Source: Arthrobacter sp. U41
GTDB lineage: Bacteria; Actinomycetota; Actinomycetes; Actinomycetales; Micrococcaceae
Assembly (NCBI RefSeq): GCF_001750145.1
Contig: NZ_CP015732.1
Location: forward strand, 124,001 to 188,000
DNA: 64,000 bases
Reading direction: 5' to 3'
A program made the position numbers and the translations under genes. The notes under the pieces were generated by a model. That model was not told where the DNA came from, did not search any database, and was given only the letters and a program-made list of their open reading frames with translations. This document shows positions 27,876 to 36,986 of the stretch, piece by piece; the stretch's first letter is position 1, and the number at the start of each line of letters is the position of its first letter.

Positions 27876-28766
27876 CTACTGGCGCGTGGCGCGCGTCAGC
27901 TCGGCCCTGGCCAGCATCCCGCAGGCCGAAGGGTAGGCCACTTCTTCCAGCACCAGCGGGTGCGGGGCGGCGAGCACTGACTTCGCATCACGCTGGCGGT
28001 CAAGCAGCCGCCGATAGAGCCAGCCGGGCTCCTCGATGCCGGCCCCCACATACAGCGCCGATCCCACAAGCGATCGCACCATGTTGTGGCAGAACGCATC
28101 CGCCTGGACCGTGGCCACGATAACCCCGTCGGCGCCGCGGGCAAACTCGAACCGCTGCAGCTCCCGGATGGTCGTAGCGCCCTCACGCGGCTTGCAGTAG
28201 GACCGGAAATCCTGGAGTCCCAGCAGCTGCGAGGCGCCTTCGTTGAGGAGCCCGACGTCGAGCTGTTCCTGATGCCACAGCGTGGCCGTCCGGCCCAGCG
28301 GGTCCCAGCGGGCAGGTCCGTCCGCGATCCGGTAGCTGTACCGGCGCCAGAGCGCGGCGAACCGCGCGTCGAAGCCCTCGGGGGCGATGGTGACCTTGTG
28401 GACCTCGATGGCCCCGGTCAGATCCCCGAGACCCCGGCTCAGGGCGCCGCGAAGCCGCCGCAGCAGCGCGACGGCGGGATCCAGCTCCACGCCGCGGTTG
28501 AGGCCCAGCCACTCCGTTTCGCTGAAGTCGACGTGCACCACCTGTCCGCGGGCGTGCACGCCTGCGTCGGTCCGCCCGGCGACCGTGACCCTGATGGGCC
28601 TGCGGATGAGCAACGCGATGGCCTCTTCCAGGGTGCCTTGGACGGTACGCCGCCCGGGCTGGACGGCCCACCCGCTGAAGGGTCCGCCGTCGTACGCAAG
28701 ATCAAGCCGGACACGCAAAAACCCGCCGCCCCCTCTAACGGGGGCAGCGGGTTTCTGGTCGTTCAT
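27876..28766 (-). CDS. truA: tRNA pseudouridine(38-40) synthase
   Basis: Forms pseudouridine in the anticodon arm of tRNAs. The catalytic Asp lies in AGRTDAGVHARGQVVH at about residues 62-77. LRVRLDLAYDGGPFSGW is the N-terminal domain opening and FRSYCKPREGATTIRELQ a later signature. The ATG at 28766 gives 296 residues, but codons 5-17 are also the rplQ terminator hairpin. A start at TTG (codon 17) or GTG (codon 19) would keep the whole conserved domain and avoid the hairpin, so the start is uncertain. Confidence 0.9.
   Translation of the reverse strand: MNDQKPAAPVRGGGGFLRVRLDLAYDGGPFSGWAVQPGRRTVQGTLEEAIALLIRRPIRVTVAGRTDAGVHARGQVVHVDFSETEWLGLNRGVELDPAVALLRRLRGALSRGLGDLTGAIEVHKVTIAPEGFDARFAALWRRYSYRIADGPARWDPLGRTATLWHQEQLDVGLLNEGASQLLGLQDFRSYCKPREGATTIRELQRFEFARGADGVIVATVQADAFCHNMVRSLVGSALYVGAGIEEPGWLYRRLLDRQRDAKSVLAAPHPLVLEEVAYPSACGMLARAELTRATRQ
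28719..28754 (-). terminator. Terminator of the rplQ transcript, inside the truA 5' coding region
   Basis: AAACCCGC-GCCCCC pairs with GGGGGC-GCGGGTTT around a short TTAGA loop, and the minus strand continues with TTTTTGCG. This is a typical intrinsic terminator located 43 nt past the rplQ stop and within codons 5-17 of the truA frame. Confidence 0.8.
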
Positions 28767-28796
28767 AACGTCAAGTCTACTGCCGAAAAGGGCAGA

Positions 28797-29498
28797 CTAC
28801 TCGGCGTCGCCAGCCTGCGCAGCGTCGCCGCCGGCAGGGGCGAAGCCGGCAGCAGCTGCCGACTCTGCGGAGTCGAACCAGACCTCAGCAGTCGTGCTGT
28901 CGTACCAGCGGGATCCCGGAACGTGGAACTTCATGGAGTCCTCGTTGCCCTTGACAGCGAAGCCCTCAGGAGCAGCTTCGCCGGCAACAGCAGGCTTGGA
29001 GCCGGCGTACTTGGACTCAGCAGCCTCGGTCTCCACAACCTCGGCCTCGGCGGGAGCTTCCTCGGCGGCCGGAGCAGCCTTGTCAGCATCGCGCTTTGCG
29101 GCGGAGGTAGCCTCGGCTACAACTGCCTGCTTGGCGGAAACCGGCTCGAGAACCAGTTCGATGACAGCCATGGGAGCGTTGTCGCCCTTGCGGTTGCCGA
29201 TCTTGGTGATGCGGGTGTAGCCGCCATTGCGGTTCTCCACTGCCTGTGCAATGTCGGTGAACAGCTCGTGCACGATGCCCTTGTCGCTGATCAGGCCGAG
29301 TACACGGCGGCGGGAAGCCAGGTCGCCACGCTTGGCGAAAGTGACCAGGCGCTCGGCGTACGGCTTCAGCCGCTTGGCCTTGGTCACCGTGGTGGTGATC
29401 CGCTTGTGCTCGAACAGTGCGGCGGACAGGTTCGCGAGCATAAGGCGCTCGTGACTTGCTCCGCCTCCGAGGCGCGGACCCTTAGCGGGGGTAGGCAT
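28797..29498 (-). CDS. rplQ: 50S ribosomal protein L17 with long C-terminal extension
   Basis: Large-subunit protein near the exit tunnel. The core L17 fold occupies residues 1-120 ([38 protein letters not shown]). The 233-residue total is about twice the family's usual length. An acidic Ala/Glu linker (121-177) leads to a short module at 178-222 with [17 protein letters not shown] and [12 protein letters not shown]. This resembles the small motif called sunset in other actinobacterial proteins; I rely on memory for that name. It is last in the rpsM-rpsK-rpoA-rplQ group. Confidence 0.94.
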   Translation of the reverse strand: MPTPAKGPRLGGGASHERLMLANLSAALFEHKRITTTVTKAKRLKPYAERLVTFAKRGDLASRRRVLGLISDKGIVHELFTDIAQAVENRNGGYTRITKIGNRKGDNAPMAVIELVLEPVSAKQAVVAEATSAAKRDADKAAPAAEEAPAEAEVVETEAAESKYAGSKPAVAGEAAPEGFAVKGNEDSMKFHVPGSRWYDSTTAEVWFDSAESAAAAGFAPAGGDAAQAGDAE

Positions 29499-29575
29499 AA
29501 TAGTTTCTCCTCATATGGAAGCCGTTGGGCTGCGCACACCGTGGTGCATCCAGCCGGCAGGCCAAGATCTGTTTG

Positions 29576-30586
29576 TTAGAGCTCGTCGTCGCTGAAAGCG
29601 GCGTCGTCCTCTTCAATTGCTGCGGCGCGTGCTGCGAGGTCAAAACCGGGAGGCGAGTCCTTGAGGGACAGGCCCAGTTCAACCAGCTTTGCCTTGACCT
29701 CATCGATGGACTTCGCACCGAAGTTACGGATGTCCATGAGGTCGGCCTCGGAGCGGGCCACGAGTTCACCCACGGTGTGGATGCCCTCACGCTTGAGGCA
29801 GTTGTAGGAACGGACGGTGAGGTCCAGATCCTCGATCGGCAGGGCCATGTCTGCTGCCAGGGCAGCATCCGTCGGCGACGGGCCAATCTCGATACCTTCA
29901 GCTGCGGTGTTCAGCTCGCGGGCCAGACCGAACAGTTCCACCAGGGTGGTACCTGCCGAAGCAACGGCATCGCGCGGGGCGATGGCCTGCTTGGTCTCGA
30001 CGTCGACAATGAGCTTGTCGAAGTCAGTGCGCTGCTCAACACGGGTAGCTTCCACGCGGAAAGTAACCTTCAGGACCGGCGAGTAGATCGAGTCGACCGG
30101 GATGCGGCCGATCTCGGAGTCGCCGGACTTGTTCTGAGCTGCCGAAACGTAGCCGCGGCCGCGCTCGATGGTCAGTTCGAGTTCGAACTTGCCCTTCGAG
30201 TTCAGCGTGGCAATGTGCAGATCCGGGTTGTGGAATTCGACGCCGGCCGGCGGAGCGATGTCCGCGGCGGTGACGACTCCCGGGCCCTGCTTGCGCAGGT
30301 AAGCAACAACCGGCTCATCGTGCTCGGAGGAAACCGACAGGTTCTTGATGTTCAGGATGATCTCGGTGACATCTTCCTTGACACCCGGAACCGTGGTGAA
30401 CTCGTGCAGCACGCCATCGATCCGGATGCTCGTGACAGAGGCACCGGGGATGGAGGAGAGCAGGGTACGGCGGAGTGAGTTTCCGAGCGTGTAACCGAAA
30501 CCGGGCTCCAGCGGTTCAATGATGAAACGGGAGCGGTTATCGGAGACGACCTCTTCGGAGAGGGTGGGGCGCTGTGCAATGAGCAC
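29576..30586 (-). CDS. rpoA: DNA-directed RNA polymerase subunit alpha
   Basis: Scaffold for polymerase assembly; its C-terminal domain contacts promoters and activators. The 336-residue product starts at GTG after AAGGAAACC. The N-terminal domain has [29 protein letters not shown] split over adjacent segments, and the C-terminal domain has [20 protein letters not shown] and [15 protein letters not shown] 132-nt gap containing a perfect hairpin separates it from rpsK, while rplQ follows after 77 nt. Confidence 0.97.
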   Translation of the reverse strand: MLIAQRPTLSEEVVSDNRSRFIIEPLEPGFGYTLGNSLRRTLLSSIPGASVTSIRIDGVLHEFTTVPGVKEDVTEIILNIKNLSVSSEHDEPVVAYLRKQGPGVVTAADIAPPAGVEFHNPDLHIATLNSKGKFELELTIERGRGYVSAAQNKSGDSEIGRIPVDSIYSPVLKVTFRVEATRVEQRTDFDKLIVDVETKQAIAPRDAVASAGTTLVELFGLARELNTAAEGIEIGPSPTDAALAADMALPIEDLDLTVRSYNCLKREGIHTVGELVARSEADLMDIRNFGAKSIDEVKAKLVELGLSLKDSPPGFDLAARAAAIEEDDAAFSDDEL

Positions 30587-30668
30587 TTAGGTTTCCTTTC
30601 GGCGAGCATCCGCTATATGACGCAACACAGGTGGTGGAAAGATCGGTCTGAAGACTTAACGCGGCTGC

Positions 30669-30700
30669 GCTTGCCCGGACCTGTGAGGGTCCGGGCAAGC
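30669..30700 (-). promoter_or_regulatory. Perfect hairpin in the rpsK-rpoA gap
   Basis: GCTTGCCCGGACC pairs fully with GGTCCGGGCAAGC around a 6-nt loop. It lies where rpsD sits in many bacteria. No T run follows on the minus strand, so it is unlikely to be a simple terminator; it may be an mRNA processing or regulatory site. Confidence 0.5.
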
Positions 30701-30718
30701 ACGGTGCGTTGGAAAGCC

Positions 30719-31120
30719 TTAGACGCGGCGGCGCTTCGGCGGACGGCAGCCGTTGTGGGCGCTGGGGGTTACATCCTGGATGGACCCAACCTCAAGGCCA
30801 GCGGCCTGCAGCGAACGGATAGCCGTTTCGCGTCCCGAACCCGGGCCCTTGACGAATACGTCAACCTTGCGCATACCGTGCTCCTGCGCACGCTTTGCGG
30901 CGGCTTCGGCGGCCATCTGGGCTGCGAACGGGGTGGACTTACGTGAGCCCTTGAAGCCAACCTCACCGGATGAAGCCCAGGAGATGACAGCGCCATTCGG
31001 ATCCGTGATGGAAACGATGGTGTTGTTAAAGGTGCTCTTGATGTGCGCCTGGCCAAGCGCGATGTTCTTTTTGTCCTTCTTACGCGGCTTGCGAACCGCG
31101 CCACGAGTCTTCGGGGGCAT
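30719..31120 (-). CDS. rpsK: 30S ribosomal protein S11
   Basis: Platform protein of the small subunit. The 133-residue product carries the signatures [36 protein letters not shown] and [18 protein letters not shown]. It follows rpsM by 41 nt. rpsD, often next in the array, is absent here. Confidence 0.97.
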   Translation of the reverse strand: MPPKTRGAVRKPRKKDKKNIALGQAHIKSTFNNTIVSITDPNGAVISWASSGEVGFKGSRKSTPFAAQMAAEAAAKRAQEHGMRKVDVFVKGPGSGRETAIRSLQAAGLEVGSIQDVTPSAHNGCRPPKRRRV

Positions 31121-31161
31121 TTTTTCTCCTACAGAAAGTTATCGGGGGGAAGACGAGCGGT

Positions 31162-31536
31162 TTAGCGCGTCTTCTTCTTGCCTGCAACGGTGCGCTTCGG
31201 ACCCTTGCGGGTACGTGCGTTCGTCTTCGTACGCTGTCCGCGCACTGGCAGGCCCTTGCGGTGGCGAATACCTTCGTAGCTGCCGATTTCAACCTTGCGG
31301 CGGATATCTGCTGCTACTTCGCGGCGAAGGTCACCCTCAACCTTGTAGTTGCCCTCAATGTAATCACGCAGCTGGACGAGCTCGGCGTCGGACAGGTCCT
31401 TGACCCGAACGTCCGCGCTGATGCCGGTGGCAGCCAGGGTTTCGTGTGCACGGGTCTTGCCCACGCCGTAGATGTAAGTAAGCGCAATTTCCAACCGCTT
31501 TTCGCGGGGAATGTCTACGCCAGCGAGACGAGCCAT
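31162..31536 (-). CDS. rpsM: 30S ribosomal protein S13
   Basis: Head protein of the small subunit, contacting the large subunit and P-site tRNA. Start set at [19 protein letters not shown], the universal opening, giving 124 residues; 17 upstream codons in the open frame are not conserved. [12 protein letters not shown] and [19 protein letters not shown] are family marks. The gene lies 174 nt after the rpmJ stop. Confidence 0.97.
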   Translation of the reverse strand: MARLAGVDIPREKRLEIALTYIYGVGKTRAHETLAATGISADVRVKDLSDAELVQLRDYIEGNYKVEGDLRREVAADIRRKVEIGSYEGIRHRKGLPVRGQRTKTNARTRKGPKRTVAGKKKTR

Positions 31537-31710
31537 AGAGGCAGTGCTCCTTGAATAAACCGGAGGTCGTAGGCAGTACACCCGCACAATCCGTGCGGCC
31601 CCAGCCTCCGACCGGGGGTTAGCTGTACGGGCCCATATGTCCCAAATCAGCTTGTGCTGCCTTTTATTTACTTGCGTGGGTTAGCAACCCAGGATTTCCC
31701 GAAGGGGAAA

Positions 31711-31824
31711 TTAGCCCTGGCGCTGCTTGTGGCGCGGGTTCTCGCAGATCACCATGACCCGGCCATTACGGCGGATCACTTTGCACTTTTCGCAGATCTG
31801 CTTGACGCTCGGCTTGACCTTCAT
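31711..31824 (-). CDS. rpmJ: 50S ribosomal protein L36
   Basis: Smallest large-subunit protein, 37 residues: [20 protein letters not shown] followed by [17 protein letters not shown]. It is the zinc-binding form, with ligands Cys11, Cys14, Cys27 and His32. It lies 68 nt after infA on the same strand. The gene is too short for most ORF thresholds but unmistakable. Confidence 0.97.
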   Translation of the reverse strand: MKVKPSVKQICEKCKVIRRNGRVMVICENPRHKQRQG

Positions 31825-31892
31825 GGCGTTCCTTTGCGTGTTGCAGTGGTCAGCTGGACCGGCCTTCGGCTATTGCTCTGGCCGCCCAGTGT

Positions 31893-32114
31893 TTACTTGT
31901 AGCGGTAGACGATACGACCACGTGTCAGGTCGTACGGGCTCAGCTCCACCACTACCCGGTCCTCAGGGAGAATCCTGATGTAGTGCTGGCGCATCTTTCC
32001 TGAGATGTGTGCCAGAACGACGTGCTTGTTGGTGAGCTCAACGCGAAACATCGCGTTGGGCAGCGCCTCAGTCACAACGCCCTCGATCTCAATGACCCCG
32101 TCCTTCTTGGCCAT
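31893..32114 (-). CDS. infA: Translation initiation factor IF-1
   Basis: OB-fold factor that binds the 30S A site during initiation. The 73-residue product starts [20 protein letters not shown] and ends RGRIVYRYK, both typical. An upstream frame open to 32246 adds 44 unrelated residues and is ignored. infA starts the infA-rpmJ-rpsM group; the 177 bp before it (32115-32291) must hold the promoter, but no convincing pair is seen. Confidence 0.97.
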   Translation of the reverse strand: MAKKDGVIEIEGVVTEALPNAMFRVELTNKHVVLAHISGKMRQHYIRILPEDRVVVELSPYDLTRGRIVYRYK

Positions 32115-32291
32115 ACCCTCCGCTAACTGTTGTTTGCCGCAGCCCTTCGGTTTGCACCGAAAATCACCGCGGACGTTTTTGATTGATTGGCTGATGCCTC
32201 CCGGCCCCAAAAGGGCACAACAGGGCAGACAACCAACAGACAACACTACGCCATTGCGGGCCGAATGTTAAATCCAGTAAGCGTAGCGCAC

Positions 32292-33260
32292 TCAGCCGCC
32301 GTATGCACCAAATTCGCCCGCCGGCGTGCTCACGGCCTCCGCGCAGGTGATCCCGTCGAGGATGGCCAGCCGCACGACGTCGGCTGCCGCACTTTGCAGG
32401 GTGATGAGGCTCATCTGCCGGGCGGTCTCGCTGCTGCGGTCCAGCGCGAGGGCTCCGGTGGCGAGGCAGAACACCGTGTCCCCGTCCGCCAGGGTGTGGC
32501 TGGGATTCAGCGCACGGGCCAGCCCGGCATGGGCGGCCGACGCCGTGCGCTTGCATTCGGCCTTGTCCAGCACGGCGTTGGTTGCGACGACGACGAGGGT
32601 GGTGTTCAGCGTGGGTGGCGACGGCGGCGCTGCCGCGCCAACCGAGCCGTTCCCGGCTTCCGCCGCAGGGGCCGAAGCCGGTGGCGTGCCAAATGGAAGT
32701 CCCAGCGCATTAACGACGGCCAGCGCCCCTACCACGACCCCGTTCTCCAGGGTGATCGAGGCTGTGCCTACTCCGCCCTTGTATTTGCCACGGCCTATGA
32801 GGGCTCCGGTGCCGGCGCCGACGTTGCCGCGTTCGACGTCGTGCGTGATGGGGCGGACGGCGGCGTCCGCGGTGGCCGCATAGCCCATGGCCGCGTCCGG
32901 CCGGGCGGCGAAGTCCCCGCCGCGGCCCAGGTCGAAGATCGCCGCTGCCGGCACGATGGGCACCACGCCGCCGGCAACCGCGAACCCCCTGCCGTTCTCC
33001 TCGCACCAGCGCTGGGCGCCGTGGGCTGCGGCGAGGCCGAAGGCGCTTCCCCCGGTGAGCACGACGGCGTCGACGGTTCGGGTCAGCGTCGTGGGGTCGA
33101 GGGCGTCGGTCTCGTGCGTCCCGGGGCCGCCACCCCGGACATCGACGGAGCCCACCGTCCCGATGGGAGGCAGCACCACCGTCACGCCGCTCAGCCAGCC
33201 GTCGCCGGTCCTGCCCGCGTGGCCGACTCTCAATCCCGGCACGTCAGTTATCGCTGTCAT
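32292..33260 (-). CDS. P1-family (DmpA/S58-type) N-terminal-nucleophile hydrolase
   Basis: Belongs to the peptidase family S58 group (DmpA aminopeptidase, NylC-like hydrolases), which self-cleave to expose a nucleophile. The 322-residue protein starts MTAITDVPGLRVGHAG. GSAFGLAAAHGAQRW, GNVGAGTGALIGRGKYKGGV and GTASITLENGVVVGALAVVN are family features; the cleavage site is probably within KGGVGTAS. An Ala/Pro-rich insert near residues 205-230 is unusual. A longer frame adds 17 residues without a binding site. It lies between infA and the ABC transporter genes. The natural substrate is unknown. Confidence 0.82.
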   Translation of the reverse strand: MTAITDVPGLRVGHAGRTGDGWLSGVTVVLPPIGTVGSVDVRGGGPGTHETDALDPTTLTRTVDAVVLTGGSAFGLAAAHGAQRWCEENGRGFAVAGGVVPIVPAAAIFDLGRGGDFAARPDAAMGYAATADAAVRPITHDVERGNVGAGTGALIGRGKYKGGVGTASITLENGVVVGALAVVNALGLPFGTPPASAPAAEAGNGSVGAAAPPSPPTLNTTLVVVATNAVLDKAECKRTASAAHAGLARALNPSHTLADGDTVFCLATGALALDRSSETARQMSLITLQSAAADVVRLAILDGITCAEAVSTPAGEFGAYGG

Positions 33261-33527
33261 GGCTCTATTGTGCGCTCCGGCGCATGGCCGCTGCCCCAAT
33301 CGCCTCTCCAACGATTTGAAGAATTCCTTGAGAATGTCCGTGTTCCGGACGGGCGCTGTGTAATACTGCTGGCAACACAGCGTTAATAGGCGACGAAGCC
33401 TTGGACAACAATGCTCTTCTGGGGTCTTGTGCGGGGGTTCCGCCCACCAACCATGTGGTGAAGTGATAGCAAGGTATCCCGCCCACCCGCCTGCCGCTGG
33501 CAGGCCCTGGAACCGTTAGCGACCCGA
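33261..33527 (+). promoter_or_regulatory. Gap upstream of the sugar transporter operon, possible -10 site
   Basis: No gene is seen in these 267 bp. TGTGTAATACT around 33357-33367 resembles an extended -10 element for the transporter operon, but the -35 position is poor. No LacI-type operator palindrome is evident. Confidence 0.25.
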
Positions 33528-34478
33528 ATGACGCGACAATTGACCGACCGGCCCCGCGCCACCGTCGAGGCCAAACCGGCCCCGACGCCGCGCGCCCGCT
33601 GGTCCGCCAGAACCCGCCGGGATTTCTTTGTCTTCCTGGCGCTGGCCCTGCCCAACCTTTTGCTGATTGCGGTCTTCACCTACCTCCCGCTCTTCAACAA
33701 CATCTATTACTCCACCCTGGACTGGACCCTGGGCTCGGCCTCGGCCACGGTGGTGGGCCTCGACAACTACGTCACCTTCTTCACGAGTGCGGACGCCTCC
33801 AAGGTCCTGGGCACCACGGCCGTTTTCACCTTGGTCACGGTGGGCGGCTCGATGCTGCTGGGCCTGCTGGTGGCCCTCGCGCTGAACTCCAGGATCCGCG
33901 GCACGACCTTCGCACGCTCCGCCGTCTTCGCCCCGTACGTCCTGAGCGGGGTCGGCGTCGGGCTCGTCTGGCTGTTCATCTTCGATCCGGGCTACGGCGT
34001 CCTGTCCTGGCTGCTGCGCGGTATCGGCCAGCAGAGTCCGCAGTGGATCAACGATCCGCAGCTGTCCCTGGTCATGGTCATCATCGTCTACGTCTGGAAG
34101 AACCTGGGCTACTGCGCCGTCGTCTATCTGGCCGGGTTGCAGTCGCTGCCTCAGGATGTCATGGAGGCAGCGTCGCTGGACGGCGCCAACGGCTTCCGGC
34201 GCTTCCTGAGCATGTCCCTGCCGTTGCTCTCCCCCACCACGTTCTTCCTGCTCATCACCACCATGCTGAGCTCGCTGCAGGCCTTCGACCTGATCCGGAT
34301 CATGACCCCGCTGGGCAACGGCACCAGCACGCTGATCTACGAGGCCTATCTCCAGGCGTTTGGGGCCTTCAACCGGGCAGGCTACTCGGCCGCCATTTCG
34401 GTGATTCTGTTCGCCATCCTGCTCATCATTACCGTGCTGCAGCTGCGGTTCGTCGAACGGAAGGTGCACTACTCGTGA
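33528..34478 (+). CDS. Sugar ABC transporter permease, MalF/UgpA type
   Basis: First of two membrane subunits of a carbohydrate-uptake (CUT1) importer. The 316-residue protein has six membrane helices and the cytoplasmic EAA loop EAASLDGANGFRRFLSMSLP at about 213-232, which docks the ATPase. The start has no strong binding site; the Arg-rich N-terminus (1-30) is typical of actinobacterial members. The second permease overlaps by 4 nt. No ATPase gene lies nearby. Confidence 0.9.
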   Translation: MTRQLTDRPRATVEAKPAPTPRARWSARTRRDFFVFLALALPNLLLIAVFTYLPLFNNIYYSTLDWTLGSASATVVGLDNYVTFFTSADASKVLGTTAVFTLVTVGGSMLLGLLVALALNSRIRGTTFARSAVFAPYVLSGVGVGLVWLFIFDPGYGVLSWLLRGIGQQSPQWINDPQLSLVMVIIVYVWKNLGYCAVVYLAGLQSLPQDVMEAASLDGANGFRRFLSMSLPLLSPTTFFLLITTMLSSLQAFDLIRIMTPLGNGTSTLIYEAYLQAFGAFNRAGYSAAISVILFAILLIITVLQLRFVERKVHYS

Positions 34479-35413
34479 GCACATTGTCGCCCGTCAGCCC
34501 GGACCCCGCGGACAACGCCGGCCCTGCTTCCGGTCCGGCCGCAGGCCCCGAGATTCCGCTGCAGCGCCACAAGCCGTTCTCCCGGGCAAACCTGGCCCAG
34601 ACGGTTGCCGGCGGCTACCTTCCGCTGATCCTGGCCACCCTTGTGGTGTTCCTGCCCCTGTTGTGGATGGTGCTGAGCTCATTCAAGCTGCCCGGTGAAA
34701 TCATCACGATGGACCTGCAGATCCTGCCCAAAAGCCTGAACTTCGAGAACTACAACATCGCCATGACGACGGTGCCGTTCGCTCAGTTCTTCGTGAACAG
34801 CCTGATCGTCACCGGCGTGGGCGCCACCATCAAGGTCCTGCTGGCCATCCTGACCGCGTACGCCCTCGTGTTTGTCCGGTTCCCTTACAAGAACGTCATC
34901 TTCGTGCTGATCCTCGTGGCCCTGATGGTCCCGCCGCAGGTGTCCATCCTGCCCAACTACATCCTGATCGCGGGCATGGGCGGCAAGAACACCCTGTGGG
35001 GCATCATCCTCCCGGGCCTGGGCACGGCGTTCGGCACCTTCCTGCTGCGCCAGCACTTCATGACGCTTCCCGCTTCCATCCTGGAATCCGCCGAGATCGA
35101 CGGCGCCGGTCACTGGCGCCGCCTCTGGCAGATCGTGGCACCGGTATCCGGGCCCTCGATCGCCACGGTGGCGCTCGTCGTCGTCGTGAGCGAATGGAAT
35201 GACTACATCTGGCCGCTCATCATCACGGACCGTCCCGAAACGATGACGCTGCCGGTGGGCCTGACGCTGCTGCAGAACTCCGAGGGCAACGGCTCCGGCT
35301 GGGGCATCCTGATGGCCGGGGCCGTGCTCGTGATCGTGCCCATCCTGCTGGTCTTCGCGGCGCTGCAGCGCTACATCGTGGCCGGCCTGACCCAGGGCAG
35401 CGTCACCGGGTGA
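34475..35413 (+). CDS. Sugar ABC transporter permease, MalG/UgpE type
   Basis: Second membrane subunit of the CUT1 importer, 312 residues from a GTG that overlaps the first permease stop (GTGA). Open frame continues upstream to 34043, but that part is the first permease read in another frame. The EAA loop is LESAEIDGAGHWRRLWQIVA. The N-terminal 45 residues are Pro/Ala-rich. It is followed after 75 nt by the binding protein gene. Confidence 0.9.
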   Translation: MSTLSPVSPDPADNAGPASGPAAGPEIPLQRHKPFSRANLAQTVAGGYLPLILATLVVFLPLLWMVLSSFKLPGEIITMDLQILPKSLNFENYNIAMTTVPFAQFFVNSLIVTGVGATIKVLLAILTAYALVFVRFPYKNVIFVLILVALMVPPQVSILPNYILIAGMGGKNTLWGIILPGLGTAFGTFLLRQHFMTLPASILESAEIDGAGHWRRLWQIVAPVSGPSIATVALVVVVSEWNDYIWPLIITDRPETMTLPVGLTLLQNSEGNGSGWGILMAGAVLVIVPILLVFAALQRYIVAGLTQGSVTG

Positions 35414-35488
35414 CGCCGCCCCCGGCGCACTCCCCCCTTTACACAATCATCACCAATCAACGAGTCAGCATCATCGAGAGGATCCACC

Positions 35489-36835
35489 ATGGCATCGAAT
35501 CTTGACCGCCGGCATTTCCTGGGACTGGCAGGCGCCGGGGCAGGTGCCGCCGCACTGGCTGCCTGCGGGGGCCCGTCCACCGGAGGCACCACGCCTGCCA
35601 CCAGCGCCGCCGACATCGATTTCAGCGGGGTAAAGCCCGCAGCCTCAATCGATTTTTGGTCCAACCACCCGGGCAAGTCCCAGGACGTGGAGAAGGCCAT
35701 CATCGAGCAGTTCCATGCCAAGTTCCCCGAGATCAAGGTCAACCTGGTCACCGCCGGGGCCAACTATGAGGAAATCGCCCAGAAGTTCCAGACCTCGCAG
35801 GCCGCGAAGTCCGGCCTTCCTGGCCTCGTGGTCCTCTCCGATGTCTGGTGGTTCCGGTACTACTCCAACGGCAACATCATCGCCCTCGACAGCCTGATCA
35901 AGCAGCTGGACGTGAAGGTGGATGACTTCCAGAAGTCCCTGATCGCCGATTACCAGTACGAGGACAAGCAGTGGGCGCTCCCCTACGGCCGCTCCACCCC
36001 GCTGTTCTACTACAACAAGGACCACTTCAAGGCTGCCGGGCTGCCGGACCGCGCCCCGAAGACGTGGCAGGAGTTTGCCGAGTGGGCGCCCAAGCTGAAG
36101 GCAAGCTCCGGCGCCCAGTACGCCTACATCTACCCCGCCCTGGCCGGCTACGCCGGCTGGACGCTACAGAACAACCTGTGGGGCTGGGGCGGCAGCTGGT
36201 CCAACGAGTGGACCTTCAACTGCGACTCCGCCGAGTCCGTCGCCGCACTGCAGTGGGCGCAGGACTCCATCTTCAAGGACAAGTGGGCAGGGGTCTCGTC
36301 CAAGGAAGCTGCCGATGACTTCGCCGCAGGCATCACCTCCTCCACGATCTCCTCCACGGGTTCGCTGCTGGGCGTGCTGAAATCCGCGACGTTCAACGTG
36401 GGCGTGGGCTACCTGCCGGGAGGTCCGAAGAACGAAAGCCCGGTGTGCCCCACCGGCGGTGCCGGCCTGGGCATCCCCAGCGGGGTCAGCAAGGAGGTCC
36501 AGCTCGCGGCCGCCACCTTCCTGAAGTTCATGACGGAACCGGAAAACACCGCGCAGTTCTCCGCAGCGACCGGGTACATGCCCACCCGCACCTCGGCCGA
36601 CATGACCGCCGTGCTCGCCGCAACCCCGCAGATCAAGACCGCCATGGACCAGCTTGCCGTCACCCGGGTCCAGGACAACGCCCGCGTGTTCCTGCCGGGC
36701 GCGGACCAGGAGATGGCGAAGTCCGCCGCAGCCATCCTCACCCAGCAGGGCGACGTCAAGGCCACCATGACGGCGCTCAAGGCCACCCTGGAGGGTATCT
36801 ACAACAAGGACGTGAAGCCCAAGCTCAAGAGCTGA
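35489..36835 (+). CDS. Sugar-binding lipoprotein of ABC transporter, UgpB type
   Basis: Solute-binding protein of the importer, 448 residues. Its signal is a Tat-type lipoprotein leader: DRRHFLGLAGAGAGAAALAAC, with Arg7-Arg8 and lipid Cys26. The mature part has the family features SIDFWSNHPGKSQDVEKAI and GRSTPLFYYNKDHFKAAGLP. GAGGA sits 7 nt before the ATG. The preferred sugar cannot be told; UgpB-like proteins bind glycerol-3-phosphate or oligosaccharides. A strong terminator follows after 29 nt. Confidence 0.88.
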   Translation: MASNLDRRHFLGLAGAGAGAAALAACGGPSTGGTTPATSAADIDFSGVKPAASIDFWSNHPGKSQDVEKAIIEQFHAKFPEIKVNLVTAGANYEEIAQKFQTSQAAKSGLPGLVVLSDVWWFRYYSNGNIIALDSLIKQLDVKVDDFQKSLIADYQYEDKQWALPYGRSTPLFYYNKDHFKAAGLPDRAPKTWQEFAEWAPKLKASSGAQYAYIYPALAGYAGWTLQNNLWGWGGSWSNEWTFNCDSAESVAALQWAQDSIFKDKWAGVSSKEAADDFAAGITSSTISSTGSLLGVLKSATFNVGVGYLPGGPKNESPVCPTGGAGLGIPSGVSKEVQLAAATFLKFMTEPENTAQFSAATGYMPTRTSADMTAVLAATPQIKTAMDQLAVTRVQDNARVFLPGADQEMAKSAAAILTQQGDVKATMTALKATLEGIYNKDVKPKLKS

Positions 36836-36864
36836 CGCGGCTCCGGCTTCTCCCCGCTACGACG

Positions 36865-36904
36865 AATCCCTGGCGACGCTGGTATTCCAGCATCGCCAGG
36901 GATT
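36865..36904 (+). terminator. Terminator of the sugar transporter operon
   Basis: AATCCCTGGCGACGCTGG pairs with CCAGCATCGCCAGGGATT (one mismatch) around TATT, followed by CTTCG. It lies 29 nt after the binding-protein stop and could also serve the convergent map gene. Confidence 0.8.
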
Positions 36905-36986
36905 CTTCGTGTCACAGGCGCTCACGCGCGGCGCAGGCCGTTTAGCGCACCGCCCGCGGTTCTGCGCGTCACTATAGGCCTGGGAT

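Noticed and set aside
32115..32246. An N-terminal extension of IF-1
   Set aside because: The added 44 residues are unlike any IF-1, and the conserved MAKKDG start lies at 32114.
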